From Diphasiastrum complanatum (Eukaryota > Streptophyta > Lycopodiopsida > Lycopodiales > Lycopodiaceae): a stretch of 64,000 bases of DNA. A model generated the notes under the pieces. It had not been told where the DNA came from and did not search any database. It saw only the letters and a program-made list of their open reading frames with translations. This document shows, piece after piece, positions 33,274 through 43,280 of the stretch (position 1 is the stretch's first letter; each line of letters begins with the position of its first letter). Both the position numbers and the translations under genes were made by a program. The stretch is from positions 11,079,028-11,143,027 of the forward strand of contig CM055107.1 in the NCBI GenBank assembly GCA_029204225.1, given 5' to 3'.

Positions 33274-34765
33274 ACCCAAATTGTACAAAGCTAGGATCAA
33301 GGGCCAAACTCAATAGTAGAACAAGGTAAAACACTGGAGCAGAGCACTGCACCATCCACGGAGGACCAGCTAGCCTCATCCTCATAGAGCTCTCATTCCA
33401 TTTTAGCGTTCAGGCCATTCTGAAAGCCGAAGAATATCAAATAGGAAATAAATGAATTTTTGTGTACATATCCTCATGAGTCCTCACACAACAGGTGGTA
33501 GATCTCCTTTATTGCACCTGAAATAAATTTCAAAGAAATCTCTTGCATCCCAGCATTGGTCCCACAATCGGTGGCAACCCATTTTTGAAGACATCCTTGC
33601 GGCCATCGACAAATATGTGGCCAGCCTGAGATCTCTCAGCATAAACTCCCACTGTGTCCCCATATCAAGGTGCAAAAAGTGAGTGGAGTGTGGAGTACCT
33701 TTGGTCTAGATCACTGTAAAAATCCTTAGCTAGCCAAAGATCTACTCAGAATATGGATGGGGCATGAATGTAGATGCCAATAGGGCTCTTATCCATTTTT
33801 TGCAACAATACAATAAATGTCCGGATCCAACTGTTCGTGTGGCATCATAATCCGACCGCAATTTAGTATTTTTTATGAAGGTCCCCACTAAATAGGATGC
33901 TTTTTTGTCACCCATCATTTTTAATCCTGATAAAGCTCAACTAAGAGTGACTTGAATTCATGGAACAAGTCATTGGCTACCTAACAAAGCGTCGTCACGA
34001 GTCCCGGAGTTCTTACTAGCTCCAGTGCCAAGGGACCTTCAAGTCGGGGGCCCTGTTGTGAGAAATATGTGTACATAAAAAGGCCCATCAAAAATAAAGA
34101 AATACTTTTAAGTAAATTAGAATAGATGCAAGGGTCATGGCATCTTGCGTGCATAAGCCCATAACCCAATGAGCACATTTGTAAAGTGCATGTATTGTAA
34201 CATAGAATAAAATAGACTTGGCACTTGTAAATAAAATAGAAACAGCCCAAAGTCTGAGTTACAAAGTTCTAAGTTAGAGTCAAATTATAAATGGTGGTAA
34301 ATGAGATGTGCTACTTGTGCACCTGAGGATCTTTTTTGTTTTCTATAAAGGGCTTGGATCTCAATCCTTGCCTCAATGAAGTAGCCAATAGTAGTAAAGG
34401 AGCAAGGGCCTCTCCAAGAATAAAAAGACACCGGAGGAGACTGTACTATTTTGGCAAATCCAAGCATTCTCATGTGCTTTTGAAACTTTTTCTAATGCTG
34501 AGCTTTGTGAATGCTTGTATTTTCTTAACCTTTTTGCATTGTCTAATGGTTATGCTTTTTAATGTTTTTTCATTAGATTAGCATCAAAAGCACATAAGCT
34601 AATCTACCTCACTTTCTACTCTCTTTCTCTCTTTACTATTATGGATGTGTGGTGTGGTTAGAGTTAGTAGGGTGGGGGTGTAGTGTTAAATCTAGGAAGA
34701 CAACTAAGTTACAACTAAAATCTAGTTAAAACTCTATCTTTATGTTCTAACCCCTTTTGACAGGC
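33274..34765 (+). repeat. Gypsy-like 3' end and LTR relic (copy 1 of a duplication)
   Basis: The segment matches 50,297-51,998. At 34,036-34,047 a polypurine-like tract (AGTCGGGGGCCC) precedes TGTTGTGAGAAATATG, the usual layout of a Ty3/Gypsy 3' LTR start. A TATA-like block, CTATAAAGGGC, lies near 34,343. The part before the LTR is G+C-richer than average but yields only short frames (for example 33,484-33,675 on the minus strand) that I cannot identify. The shared segment ends at a CCCCTTTTGAYAGG block in both copies. Confidence 0.6.
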
Positions 34766-34954
34766 AAAGGGACTACTCACCATCTATGTCTACACCCAAC
34801 ATGCTATAAGAGACAAATCCATCATTTGGAAAAAAAAATTGCTAATGAAGGACCAATTATCTGGATATTGAGAGTCAACTGCACATGTCAAAAGAACTAA
34901 GGGACTTAAGACTTAAAATTTCCTAGGGCTCCATTGTAACCCTTGGGAAGGGGA
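34766..34954. other. Short unassigned spacer
   Basis: Sequence between the duplicated Gypsy-like block and the outer end of a minus-strand Copia LTR. No feature seen. Confidence 0.4.
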
Positions 34955-35590
34955 TGTGAAAAAAAAAAAACAAATTTAAAACATACTTGATGGATTTCTA
35001 AGATCTTGACCAAATTTGGATGCACATTTAGATTTAGCCACAAGATAGAAATCATCAATTTACACATGCTAGAATTGCATAAATTACTAAGATCTAATCA
35101 TAAGTACTTCGATACAGTAAGGTACTATCCCTGTCCGTAAAAAAGCAGCAGCCTATTTTCCTTTCACACATGTAAATGCAAGATCAACAACAAAAATAAC
35201 ATTCTACACACTAGAATCATGATATCTTGAGAAATACAAATGAGATGGACATAGAATCATAAGAGATGAATTCTCAACATAAAATGAGAATACAAAAGTA
35301 CTTTCTCCATGTTGGTAGTAATATTTATAGCTGCTAAAATGTCATTTGGCCAATTGCCCTAAAATTGCCCTAAAGTAACTTCTTGGTACTTCATAAAAAA
35401 AAACCTAGAAATTGTAGTCTAGATGCAATGTATAAAATCTAGCCAATTAGAATGGGTCCAAATCCGACCTCATCCATTTATCTACTTGCCAATAATAGTA
35501 CAAACACTATTTAGGCCTTTATTGACAAATATAATTCTATCTCTAAGTTGAGATTTCATGTTGGCCTCAAAATTAGTTGAATTTTTCACA
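34955..35590 (-). repeat. 3' LTR of a minus-strand Copia element (K), 636 bp
   Basis: Read on the minus strand it starts TGTGAAAAATTCAACTAATT and ends in a T run plus CACA. A minus-strand polypurine tract (AATAGGGAG, 35,591-35,599) borders its inner side. It contains CTGTCCGTAAAAAAGCAGCAG and a CACACATGT block (35,165) and is related to the element H LTR over its length. The H hairpin is absent. Confidence 0.85.
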
Positions 35591-35598
35591 CTCCCTAT

Positions 35599-36005
35599 TC
35601 AACTAGTTTTTGGCATAGATTCATATATAACTCCAAGAGATGTTCTATGTTTCATAACCAAGTCTTTTCCCAATGCTTTGGTAAAGATATCAGCCACACA
35701 CTCCCTTGATGAGACATGTTGAAACTCCACCTCCTTTGCCATGACTTGTTCTCTCACAAAATGATAAGCCACATCAATATGCTTGCTCCTTGCATAAAAG
35801 ATAGGATTTCTTGCTAATCTTTGGGCTGAAGGGTTATTATAAAAGATGAAAATCCATAGTTTGTACTCAGCCTCACTAGAAGATAATGAGATTGTTGCTT
35901 GTTTCTTTGACATCCATGAGATAGCTCCATTACCTATGAAATAGCTTGAGATTCTATCCATTTGATCTCCAGCAATTTTCAAATCTGAAAATCCATCAAC
36001 ATCAA
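35599..36005 (-). pseudogene. Copia RNase H relic of element K
   Basis: Minus-strand translation gives GDQMDRISSYFIGNGAISWM, KKQATISLSSSEAEYK, NPIFYARSKHIDVAYHFVRE and ECVADIFTKALGKDL, ending at the polypurine tract. About 30 codons in the middle, between the second and third catalytic regions, are deleted. At 36,005 it abuts a plus-strand Copia fragment of the same lineage, head to head. The rest of this element is absent. Confidence 0.87.
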
Positions 36006-36420
36006 GAAAAGTGGGATGATCATAGCAAGGGGAACAAGGTTTGGGAGGTTATTTAAGCTTGATGCTTTTGTAAATCCTAACCAAGTTGTGATGGTAGCCG
36101 AGGAGACCAAGATGACCATATTTGACTTGTGGCACAAGAGGCTTGGTCACATCAACACCAAGTCCATGGAAGCTATGTGCAAGGAGGAGCTTGCTCTCGG
36201 CCTTCCAAGTTCTTTGGCAAAGGAGGAAAGGGTATGTCAAGCTTGTGCCTTGGCTAAGGCACACAAGTTATCTTTTTCAAGCTCAATCACAAAGACAAGT
36301 CATCCTCTCGAATTGATCCACTCGAACGTGCATTTTGCTAGCACAAAGAGCAGTGGTGGAGCTACAATGTTTGTCACCTTTATAGATGACTACTCAAGAT
36401 ATGGATGGGTATATCTACTT
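36006..36420 (+). pseudogene. Copia gag-pre-integrase and integrase N-terminus
   Basis: It reads GRLFKLDAFVNPN, LWHKRLGHINTKSMEAMCKE, CQACALAKAHK (the integrase zinc ligands H...H...C...C), LELIHSNVHFASTKSSGGA and FIDDYSRYGWVYLLS. The first catalytic Asp is Asn here (HSNV instead of HSDV). The frame stays open past the end of this block into a gag zinc-knuckle segment that normally lies upstream of it. Confidence 0.9.
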
Positions 36421-36850
36421 TCTATGTTCTCAAAAGGCAAGTTCAAGGGCAAAGGCAAAAGCAAATGGTCAAAAGGGCAAGATCAAGGTGAGTCTTCCAG
36501 TTTTGTTGGCAAGAAAAAAGATAGATTCAAGCTAAAATATCTCTATTGAGGAGTCAAAGGACATTTTTCTAGTGATTGCTTCAATAAACAGAGAGATCAA
36601 GGTGAGAAGCAAACCAATCCAACTCTTGATGAAGATGGTGTTGATGAACAAAATTCCAATGATGCTTTTGTTATGTCATCTTGCTTGTTGCATAATCATG
36701 GAGATATTGATCCTTGGTGGATTGATAGTGGAGCTAGATCACATATGACATATCGTGAGGAGTATTATTGATCATTGATGGCATTTGAAGGTGACAATAA
36801 GGTGATCTACGCGGCCAATGATGGTGAGTGTGCAATCAAAGGGATTGACC
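36421..36850 (+). pseudogene. Gag zinc knuckle and protease placed after integrase
   Basis: It is joined in frame to the preceding integrase. It reads FSKGKFKGKGKSKWSKGQDQ, then the knuckle region KLKYLY-stop-GVKGHFSSDCF (first Cys lost), then DEDGVDEQNSNDAF and the protease WWIDSGARSHMT. In normal Copia order these come before integrase. The closest relative is element H at 24,180-24,470. Confidence 0.87.
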
Positions 36851-37145
36851 TGTCAAGAAGTATCAATCTACTAAGGAGTGAGGTGGCTACACCCTTCCAA
36901 ATCTAGATCATTGCAAAACTCAAGAGAAAGCCGTCAAGCTCCTAGATCCAGAACCAGCCTGGCGCCATAAAGTATTTTTACAAAAGCAAAACCTCCATGG
37001 CATGGTATCTTGAAGCACCCGCCTATATGCGCACCAATCCATAGAATTAGCCAATAGCGCGGCAAGAACCATTTCTTGCCAAAAAGGTAAAGAAAAAGAT
37101 TTTTTGGCCCATGCTCATAGGTGTACAATTCCTATTTCCTGCTCT
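36851..37145. other. Foreign insert in a Copia protease region
   Basis: Between the protease block GDNKVIYAANDGE...GI and the continuation VILKDVLFIPSITKNLLSV at about 37,147 there are roughly 290 bases that do not belong to Copia. They are richer in G+C than the surroundings. The minus strand is open (36,934-37,128: WLILWIGAHIGGCFKIPCHG and so on), but no family is recognised. No inverted repeats or target duplication were seen. Confidence 0.5.
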
Positions 37146-37723
37146 ACTAATAGGAATGTGATTTTAAAGGACGTTTTGTTCATTCCATCTATCACTAAGA
37201 ACCTTCTTAGTGTGAGTCAATGTTTCAAAAGAGATTCAACATGGAGTTGTTTGTTGGTGATGCTTGGTTGATTTCAAAAATTTTGCATGCATTTGCTATT
37301 TCAACTGCACTCTTGATGATAGGACAAAGGAGGATCCATCTTCAAAGAAAGGTATATTTATTAATTATAGTGAGGTGAGCAAGGCTTACAAAGTTTTTAT
37401 TCCTTCAACTAAGGAAGTGGTCATAGGAAGAGATGTCATTTTTTATGAAGGAAACTTTCCAAAAGTTTCTTCAAGTGGTGGTGTGGATGTTGGATCTAAC
37501 ATTCGTGATATTGATGTCATTGATGATACTTTGGATGTTGATGTTGTAGAGACTACTTCAAATCAAAAGCCAAGGAGAACATAAAGTCAAAGAAAACAAC
37601 CTTTGAGGCTCACTTATGATGAAAAACATAAGGAAGTTGTTGGTGGTACAAACTATGCTTTCCTAAACTCTTTTGATGAACTTTGATGTCTAGATGAAGC
37701 AAGACAAAAAGAGGAGTAAATCC
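37146..37723 (+). pseudogene. Copia protease end and integrase C-terminal region
   Basis: LKDVLFIPSITKNLLSVSQ is followed after a deletion by the integrase C-terminal segment CTLDDRTKEDPSSKKGIFIN, VSKAYKVFIPSTKEVVIGRD and VIFYEGNFPKVSSS (37,264-37,584), then LRLTYDEKHKEVVGG. The integrase catalytic core is missing. It ends at DEARQKEE where a minus-strand LTR starts (37,724). Confidence 0.85.
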
Positions 37724-38246
37724 TGATAAAAATGTAGCAAAATAATCCCATTTGATCCTAGAAATGATGGAGAAAGCACCTACTTAAGATCCAAACAAGA
37801 TCTAGAAGCTAGATTACTAATCAATGCATTGATTCCTAGCTTATCTTGGCTTGAACTCCATGAATTAGCTCCAAAACTCTTCACACGTGTGAAAGTACGG
37901 CCTGCTGCTACCTGTGTAATGTACTTGCAACTCCAAACTCATTCAATCATCACAAAAAATCATATGCCAATAGCATTCATCAATCAAATCATAGACTCAA
38001 ACTAGTCAAAAACGAAAATCTCGATTTGCTCATAATTGGATGGAAATCCCATCACATATTTATATATGTAGAGCTTGGATATGATCATATTAGGGCTTCT
38101 ATGTATTCAACATAACCTAACCCTAACATCTAACCTAAAGATCCACTTGATCCACCCTATTTAGGTTCAATGTCTCAAGATTAAAAAACAATGAGAAAAA
38201 TGCTATTTTTAGCTCCTACTTTCTCTCTACCCCATGTGTGACATCC
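37724..38246 (-). repeat. Outer part of the 3' LTR of Copia element M, split by insertion
   Basis: Read on the plus strand the end is TGATAAAAATGTAGCAAAA, matching TGTTGAAAATGCAGCAAAA at 56,956. It contains TTCACACGTGTGAA (37,880-37,893) followed by GTACGG. Its inner part is at 42,807-42,876. Together the two pieces form one LTR of about 590 bp, interrupted by the 4,560-bp element at 38,247-42,806. CATCC at 38,242-38,246 is one copy of the target duplication. Confidence 0.85.
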
Positions 38247-38931
38247 TGTGAAAGTACTGTACTTTAGGACCATGAATGGATCTACAAAAGATCCACAAGA
38301 GTGATTGGATGCTTGCTTAACAATCTATCAAAAAACTAGACACAAAAAAGTTGATCTAGATTGGCAATTTGACAAACAACAAGCATTAACAATCAAAAGC
38401 ATTGATAAACATTGAAATCCGAGCCCACACGTGTGTACTACAGGCTCTTGAGAAACAAGTAGAAATTGATTTGGTTTCATTGGATCACAAAAACTCAATG
38501 TACATAGTGAACTAGCTTGAGATTGCCAATGAGCTCCAAAAAATTTTCTATCTTCTCACTATGGAGAGAGGGAATACATAGCAAATTCGACTTCCTTCTT
38601 GAAGTTAGGTGGATTTCCATCATGTAATAAGGAAGTTAACTCACTCTCCTTGACCTAAAATGAAACCCTAGTCTATTTCCTAGAGTTATGCTTGGTAGGT
38701 AGCTAGTTGGTCAAATTTTCACCTTAAACTTAGGTGTAGGTCCTATAAAGTAGGGATGACCACCAAATAGACATGACCAAATCTCTTGACTTGACCTAAC
38801 CTACATTAGGATGGGTTTCCAATGTGGCATCATGGCCTCACATGTGTGGGACCCACTTGTGTACACAATTTACACTATTCTACATGGTTTTTGATCAAGC
38901 TAGATTTGCCAATTTTTGGCAATTCTTCACA
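38247..38931 (-). repeat. 3' LTR of the non-autonomous element, 685 bp
   Basis: Plus-strand ends are TGTGAAAGTACTGTACTTTA and GGCAATTCTTCACA. It contains CACACGTGTG (38,426-38,435). It lacks about 16 bp present in the other LTR just after CTACAGGCT. Confidence 0.95.
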
Positions 38932-39142
38932 CTCCTCCTCAAATTTAGCTTGATCTATTTACAACTCTCTTGATAGATCAATGAAAGCTTTTAGAAGTGT
39001 CTAAGAAAATCCAGCTACAAAGAAGGAACTTTTGAGACTCCAATAGATAATGATGTCCATGAAGGATCTTTCACCACCTCTTAGAGGATCCCTTACAAGA
39101 TGTTCCATAAATGTGTCTATATACATGTAGCACACTTCAAAA

Positions 39143-41323
39143 CTATACATCATGCCAAGCCATGGATTCCAAGGCATTTTGTGCACTTGAAGATACATCA
39201 ATTAAAATATTAAGTTCATAAATAATGTTGCCAAAGACAACTTGTCTTGCTTGATCCATATGATTGAGCCTAGATGGCTCCATCTTGATACTCAAGGTTC
39301 TTCTTGGAGTCCTCGGGTCTTGAGCTTGCTCCTCCACTTGACTTGACTCCAAACCATCAATGAATTGAATAAGGTGTTGATCCAAAGGTGCTTCTTCAAG
39401 TTTACAAATATTCCACTCTTGAAAGATCACTTTTCCACCATTGACAAATTCTTTGGCTGAAAACAAGTAGATTCTACAATCTCTACTTGAAGAGCAAAAC
39501 ACTACCATTATTCCTATCATTGAAATAGGATAATCTTTGGTCCTTACATTGGAATGATCATGCTCAAAGCATGTGGACCCAAAGATTTCCAATACAAATG
39601 ATGTTTCATCTTTTATGACACTATTCAAACTATTACAAAAATAGTTATCCAATGAAATTGCTTTATCAACAACAAATGTAGATTTCAAAGCATCCCATTT
39701 CATTGTCTTGTCATACAAAGTAATAAATACCATGAATCTTAAAGGTAAGAAACAAGTCACCTCATGTCTACTAATACTTTCCAGAAAGTATTCAAAGATA
39801 GTAGACTCTCCAATGCTCACCACCCTTGCAAGATGCACACTTGAATGGACAATTTGCATGCAATTTGATGACTCGGCCATTGTCATTGAGGACTCCCTTG
39901 GAACTCTCATGCTTTGAGACTGATCCTCAAGATCTTCCTCCTTTTGATGCTCCTCCTCAATGCAAGCAAGATCACACTTTGCCAAGATCTCCTCTTGAGT
40001 GATCTCCTCCTTTGCCAAGCTCATTCTTTCAAAAGCAACACTAGCTTCCAACTTAAACAATCTTCCATGTTTAAATCCCTTTGCAATGCAAACATCATTC
40101 TTCAAGATGAAACAAACACCATGCTTAAAGTGGACATCCAAACCACTTTCTAAACGTAAACCAACACTAAGCATGTTCTTGGTGATTGATGGTACATAAA
40201 GGACATTTTTTAGATCCATGCATTTTGAGGATTCTAGACACAAAGAGATGGTACCAACACCATATATCCTACACTCTTCATCATTTGCAGTAAAGACAAA
40301 CTTTTTAGCAGCATTGAAAGAGTGTAAGTTTGAGAAAAAGTCCTTTTCACAAGACATGTGGGAGCTTGCCCCACTGTCGATCCACCAATTGTCTCTTGAA
40401 TTGCTATTGCTTGTTGGTGAGGATGTAGATGCCATCAAGAATACATCTACTTCATCCTCCTCCTCCTCCTTTGCAAGGTTTCCTTGTTTGTCCTTCTCCA
40501 CTTGTGCTCTTAGCCTCTTGTAGCATTCAGATGCATAATGCCCCTTCCTTCCACAAAAGAAGCATTTTTGCTTTGACTTGTCCTTTGAGCTTGATGCATC
40601 ATCCTCTTCTTTGGCCTCCTTTGGATGCTTCTTCTTTCCATTGGTCTTCTTTTTGCCCTTGACTGAGAAATTGGCTTTCTCATCACCATCCTGCAAAGAC
40701 AAGGAACTCATCCTAGATTTTGCATGGAGCATCCTACACTCTTCAGCCACTAATACACTGTGAAGTTTTTCTATAGTTGGCAAAGTGTCTTGGATGACAA
40801 AACTTTGGACCAAATTTGCAAAGTCATCTCCTAGACCATTAAGGACAATTTGTACAAGCTCTCCATCATGAATCTTCTCTCCAATGGAAGCCAACTCCCT
40901 ATTTAGAGACTTGATTCTGAGTACATAATCATGTGCACTCTCCTCGCTTCTTCTCATGCTTTGCAAAATTTGATTTCTAAGCATAAGAACTCTAGAAGTG
41001 TTGCTAGACTCATAGATTGATTTTAGAGACTCCCAAGCCTCTTTAGCACTAGTACATGCTGATACTTCCCTCAACAAATCATTGCTCACATTCATCTTCA
41101 CACAATGAAATGCAAGCCTAGATCTCTTCTTGTATCTAGCTAACTCTTGTGCACCTAGAGGTTCATCTTCATCTTCAATCAAGAACTCATAAAGGTCTTG
41201 GAGCACCAAGAGTGACTCCATTCTAACCTTCCAAATAGCATAATTTGTAGAATTCAACCTCTCACTAGCTTCTAGAAGGTATGCTCCAGCAGATCCCATC
41301 TTACTAGTGACTTCTACAAACAA
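39143..41323 (-). CDS. 726-codon gag-protease ORF with scrambled integrase tail
   Basis: Minus-strand ORF, uninterrupted; the true start may be Met1 or Met9 (MGSAGAYLLEASERL). Residues about 10-200 are Copia gag (WKVRMESLLVLQDLYEFL, SRVLMLRNQILQSMRRSEES, VQIVLNGLGDDFANLVQSF). A CCHC zinc knuckle spans C254-C257-H262-C267, and an acidic linker follows. The protease DSG is at 316-318 (WWIDSGASSHMS). From about 435 the order departs from Copia: a linker like that between integrase and RT (RVPRESS) comes first, then integrase-like blocks at 490-520 with the acidic residues changed (HSSV, YFLES), an integrase C-terminal block (FGSTCFEHD, RIYLFSAKEFV) and a PRRTLSIKMEPSRL linker. No integrase or RT activity is expected. 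Packaging and polyprotein cleavage are the plausible roles. Confidence 0.9.
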   Translation of the reverse strand: MFVEVTSKMGSAGAYLLEASERLNSTNYAIWKVRMESLLVLQDLYEFLIEDEDEPLGAQELARYKKRSRLAFHCVKMNVSNDLLREVSACTSAKEAWESLKSIYESSNTSRVLMLRNQILQSMRRSEESAHDYVLRIKSLNRELASIGEKIHDGELVQIVLNGLGDDFANLVQSFVIQDTLPTIEKLHSVLVAEECRMLHAKSRMSSLSLQDGDEKANFSVKGKKKTNGKKKHPKEAKEEDDASSSKDKSKQKCFFCGRKGHYASECYKRLRAQVEKDKQGNLAKEEEEDEVDVFLMASTSSPTSNSNSRDNWWIDSGASSHMSCEKDFFSNLHSFNAAKKFVFTANDEECRIYGVGTISLCLESSKCMDLKNVLYVPSITKNMLSVGLRLESGLDVHFKHGVCFILKNDVCIAKGFKHGRLFKLEASVAFERMSLAKEEITQEEILAKCDLACIEEEHQKEEDLEDQSQSMRVPRESSMTMAESSNCMQIVHSSVHLARVVSIGESTIFEYFLESISRHEVTCFLPLRFMVFITLYDKTMKWDALKSTFVVDKAISLDNYFCNSLNSVIKDETSFVLEIFGSTCFEHDHSNVRTKDYPISMIGIMVVFCSSSRDCRIYLFSAKEFVNGGKVIFQEWNICKLEEAPLDQHLIQFIDGLESSQVEEQAQDPRTPRRTLSIKMEPSRLNHMDQARQVVFGNIIYELNILIDVSSSAQNALESMAWHDV

Positions 41324-41344
41324 GAAATAGATTTGATTGACTTG

Positions 41345-41670
41345 AAACTCACAAAGGTCTCACACTTGCAGTGTTTCACTCAAATTTGATTTCTAATCCA
41401 ACAAATGGACTTATAATCACAGTTCTATCACTCCCTCACAAAGCTGGAATGAAGATAAGATGAAGTGAAGACTACTTACAAACAAATCTTGCCAAGAAAT
41501 GGATTTGATTGTCTCTAGAAACTCACTAAGGTCTCTCTCTTGTAGTTTTTCACTCAAATTAGATTTCTAATCCAACAAATGGACTTATAATCTCAGTTCT
41601 AGCACTCCCTCACAAAGTTGGAATGAAGATAAGATGATGTGAAATCTACTTACAATCAAATCTTGCCAAT
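41345..41670 (-). repeat. Tandem duplication in the leader, period about 173 bp
   Basis: Unit A (41,345-41,494) and unit B (41,518-41,670) share AACTCAC(A/T)AAGGTCTC, TTCTAATCCAACAAATGGAC, GGAATGAAGATAAGATGA and AAATCTTGCCA. It lies between the PBS and the gag start of the non-autonomous element, where retrotransposon packaging signals usually sit. The two units differ by roughly 10 percent. Confidence 0.88.
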
Positions 41671-42091
41671 TTTGGCTATTTTTGGACAAAAAAATGACTT
41701 AATCTCTTTCTTCCTTCTTGGTGTACTTTCAAGACCTGTTTTTAACCTTAATAGGACTTGAACTCAGCCTAGATTAATTAGATTCTATGAAACAAATTCA
41801 AATCTAATCAATGGCAAATGATCTTGGTAGATTATCCTAGGATCTCCACCAAAAATTACACCAATAGCTCACAAATTGAATTTTTTTGGATCAAATGAAT
41901 ACCATGCATTAAATGCAGGTTCAGAGGTGCCCACACATGTGGACAGTACGGATTTGGACCCCTACCAAGTTTGGGATCAAATCTCCTCACCAAAATCAAG
42001 ATTCTAGCTTGCCCTCTCAATACTAGTTTTTGGCACCAAAACTTGCTAAAAATGGATTTGCATTAGATCAATGGCTTATGATCTTGTACTT

Positions 42092-42104
42092 GGCTCTGAT
42101 ACCA
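42092..42104 (-). other. Primer-binding site of the non-autonomous element
   Basis: The plus strand reads GGCTCTGATACCA, the exact reverse complement of TGGTATCAGAGCC, with no spacer to the LTR at 42,105. Confidence 0.95.
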
Positions 42105-42806
42105 TGTTAAAGTACTGTACTTTAGGACCATAAATGGATCTACAAAATATCCACAAGAGTGATTGGATGCTTGCTTAACAATCTATCAAAAAACTAGACA
42201 CAAAAAAGTTGATCTAGATTGGCAATTTGAGAAACAACAAGCATTAACAATCAAAAGCATTGATAAACATTGAAATCTGAGCCCACACGTGTGTACTACA
42301 GGCTGTAGTACGGCCTTCAACTTGAGAAACAAGTAGAAATTGATTTGGTTTCATTTGGATCACAAAAACTCAATGTACATAGTGAACTAGCTTGAGATTG
42401 CCAATGAGCTCCAAAAAATTTTCTATCTTCTCACTATGGAGAGAGGGAATACATAGCAAATTCGACTTCCTTCTTGAAGTTAGGTGGATTTCCAGCATGT
42501 AATAAGGAAGTTAACTCACTCTCCTTGACCTAAAATGAAACCCTAGTCTATTTCCTAGAGTTATGCTTGGTAGGTAGCTAGTTGGTCAAATTTTCACCTT
42601 AAACTTAGGTGTAGGTCCTATAAAGTAGGGATGACCACCAAATAGACATGACCAACTCTCTTGACTTGACCTAACCTACATTAGGATGGGTTTCCCATGT
42701 GGCATCATGGCCTCACATGTGTGGAACCCACTTGTGTACACAATTTACACTATTCTACATGGTTTTTGATCAAGCTAGATTTGCCAATTTTTGGCAATTC
42801 TTCACA
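42105..42806 (-). repeat. 5' LTR of the non-autonomous element, 702 bp
   Basis: This is collinear with 38,247-38,931. It has CACACGTGTG at 42,284-42,293 followed by GTACTACAGGCTGTAGTACGG, a small inverted repeat that is partly deleted in the 3' LTR. Confidence 0.95.
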
Positions 42807-42876
42807 CATCCCACAACATGGCCTCAAAGTCATTTACAAGTGATAATTGTGCAAACTAGCTTGTGTAAATTTAACA
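42807..42876 (-). repeat. Inner part of the 3' LTR of element M
   Basis: This begins with the second CATCC target duplication. The minus-strand LTR start is TGTTAAATTTACACAAGC at 42,876, bordered by the polypurine tract GTGAGGAGGAT (42,877-42,887). It continues at 38,246 if the inserted element is removed. Confidence 0.82.
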
Positions 42877-42887
42877 ATCCTCCTCAC

Positions 42888-43280
42888 AACTAGTTTGAAG
42901 ATAACGTAGACTTGCAATACATTCACTATTGCCACATGCTCCAAAGATATCTCCTTTGATTGCACCTTCTCTCTTGAAAAATGATGAGAGATCTCAATAT
43001 GTTTTGACCTTGCATGGAAGATTGGATTGATTGCAAGGTGTTGGGCTGAAATGTTGTCATTGTAGAGAGTTGGAACAACATCTAAACTCATGACTTTCAG
43101 CTCCATAAGTAGCCTTTTGATCCATAATAGCTCCCGTGTTGTAGTGGTGAGAGCTTTATACTTGACTTCGGTTGAAGAAAGTGATCTTGTTTCTTTGACA
43201 ACCAAGAAATTACTCCTCCACCAATGAATGTTGCATAGGCACTTGTGGACTTCCTTTGTGCTAGTTTTCTTGTATTATTT
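42888..43280 (-). pseudogene. Copia RNase H relic of element M
   Basis: Minus-strand reading: ETRSLSSTEVKYKALTTTT (second catalytic region), ELLWIKRLLMEL, YNDNISAQHLAINPIFHARS (third region) and KHIEISHHFSREKVQSKEIS. The first catalytic region and everything upstream are missing or broken near 43,205. It belongs with the LTR split by the 4.56-kb insertion. Confidence 0.87.

Larger units (their letters stand above)
38247..42806 (-). mobile_element. Non-autonomous gag-protease LTR retrotransposon, complete
   Basis: All termini are present: 3' LTR (38,247-38,931), polypurine tract (38,932-38,942), one long ORF (39,143-41,323), leader, PBS (42,092-42,104) and 5' LTR (42,105-42,806). The target duplication CATCC is perfect on both sides (38,242-38,246 and 42,807-42,811). 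The LTRs differ by about ten substitutions and two gaps by eye, so insertion is recent compared with its neighbours. There is no RT or RNase H, so movement would need enzymes from a relative; element I (26.5-30.9 kb) is of the same gag lineage. It resembles the described TR-GAG class (terminal repeats with a gag domain), but the ORF also keeps protease and a scrambled integrase-derived tail. Confidence 0.93.

Noticed and set aside
39708-40763. Several plus-strand frames inside the non-autonomous element
   Set aside because: They lie antisense to the intact 726-codon ORF and have no motifs.
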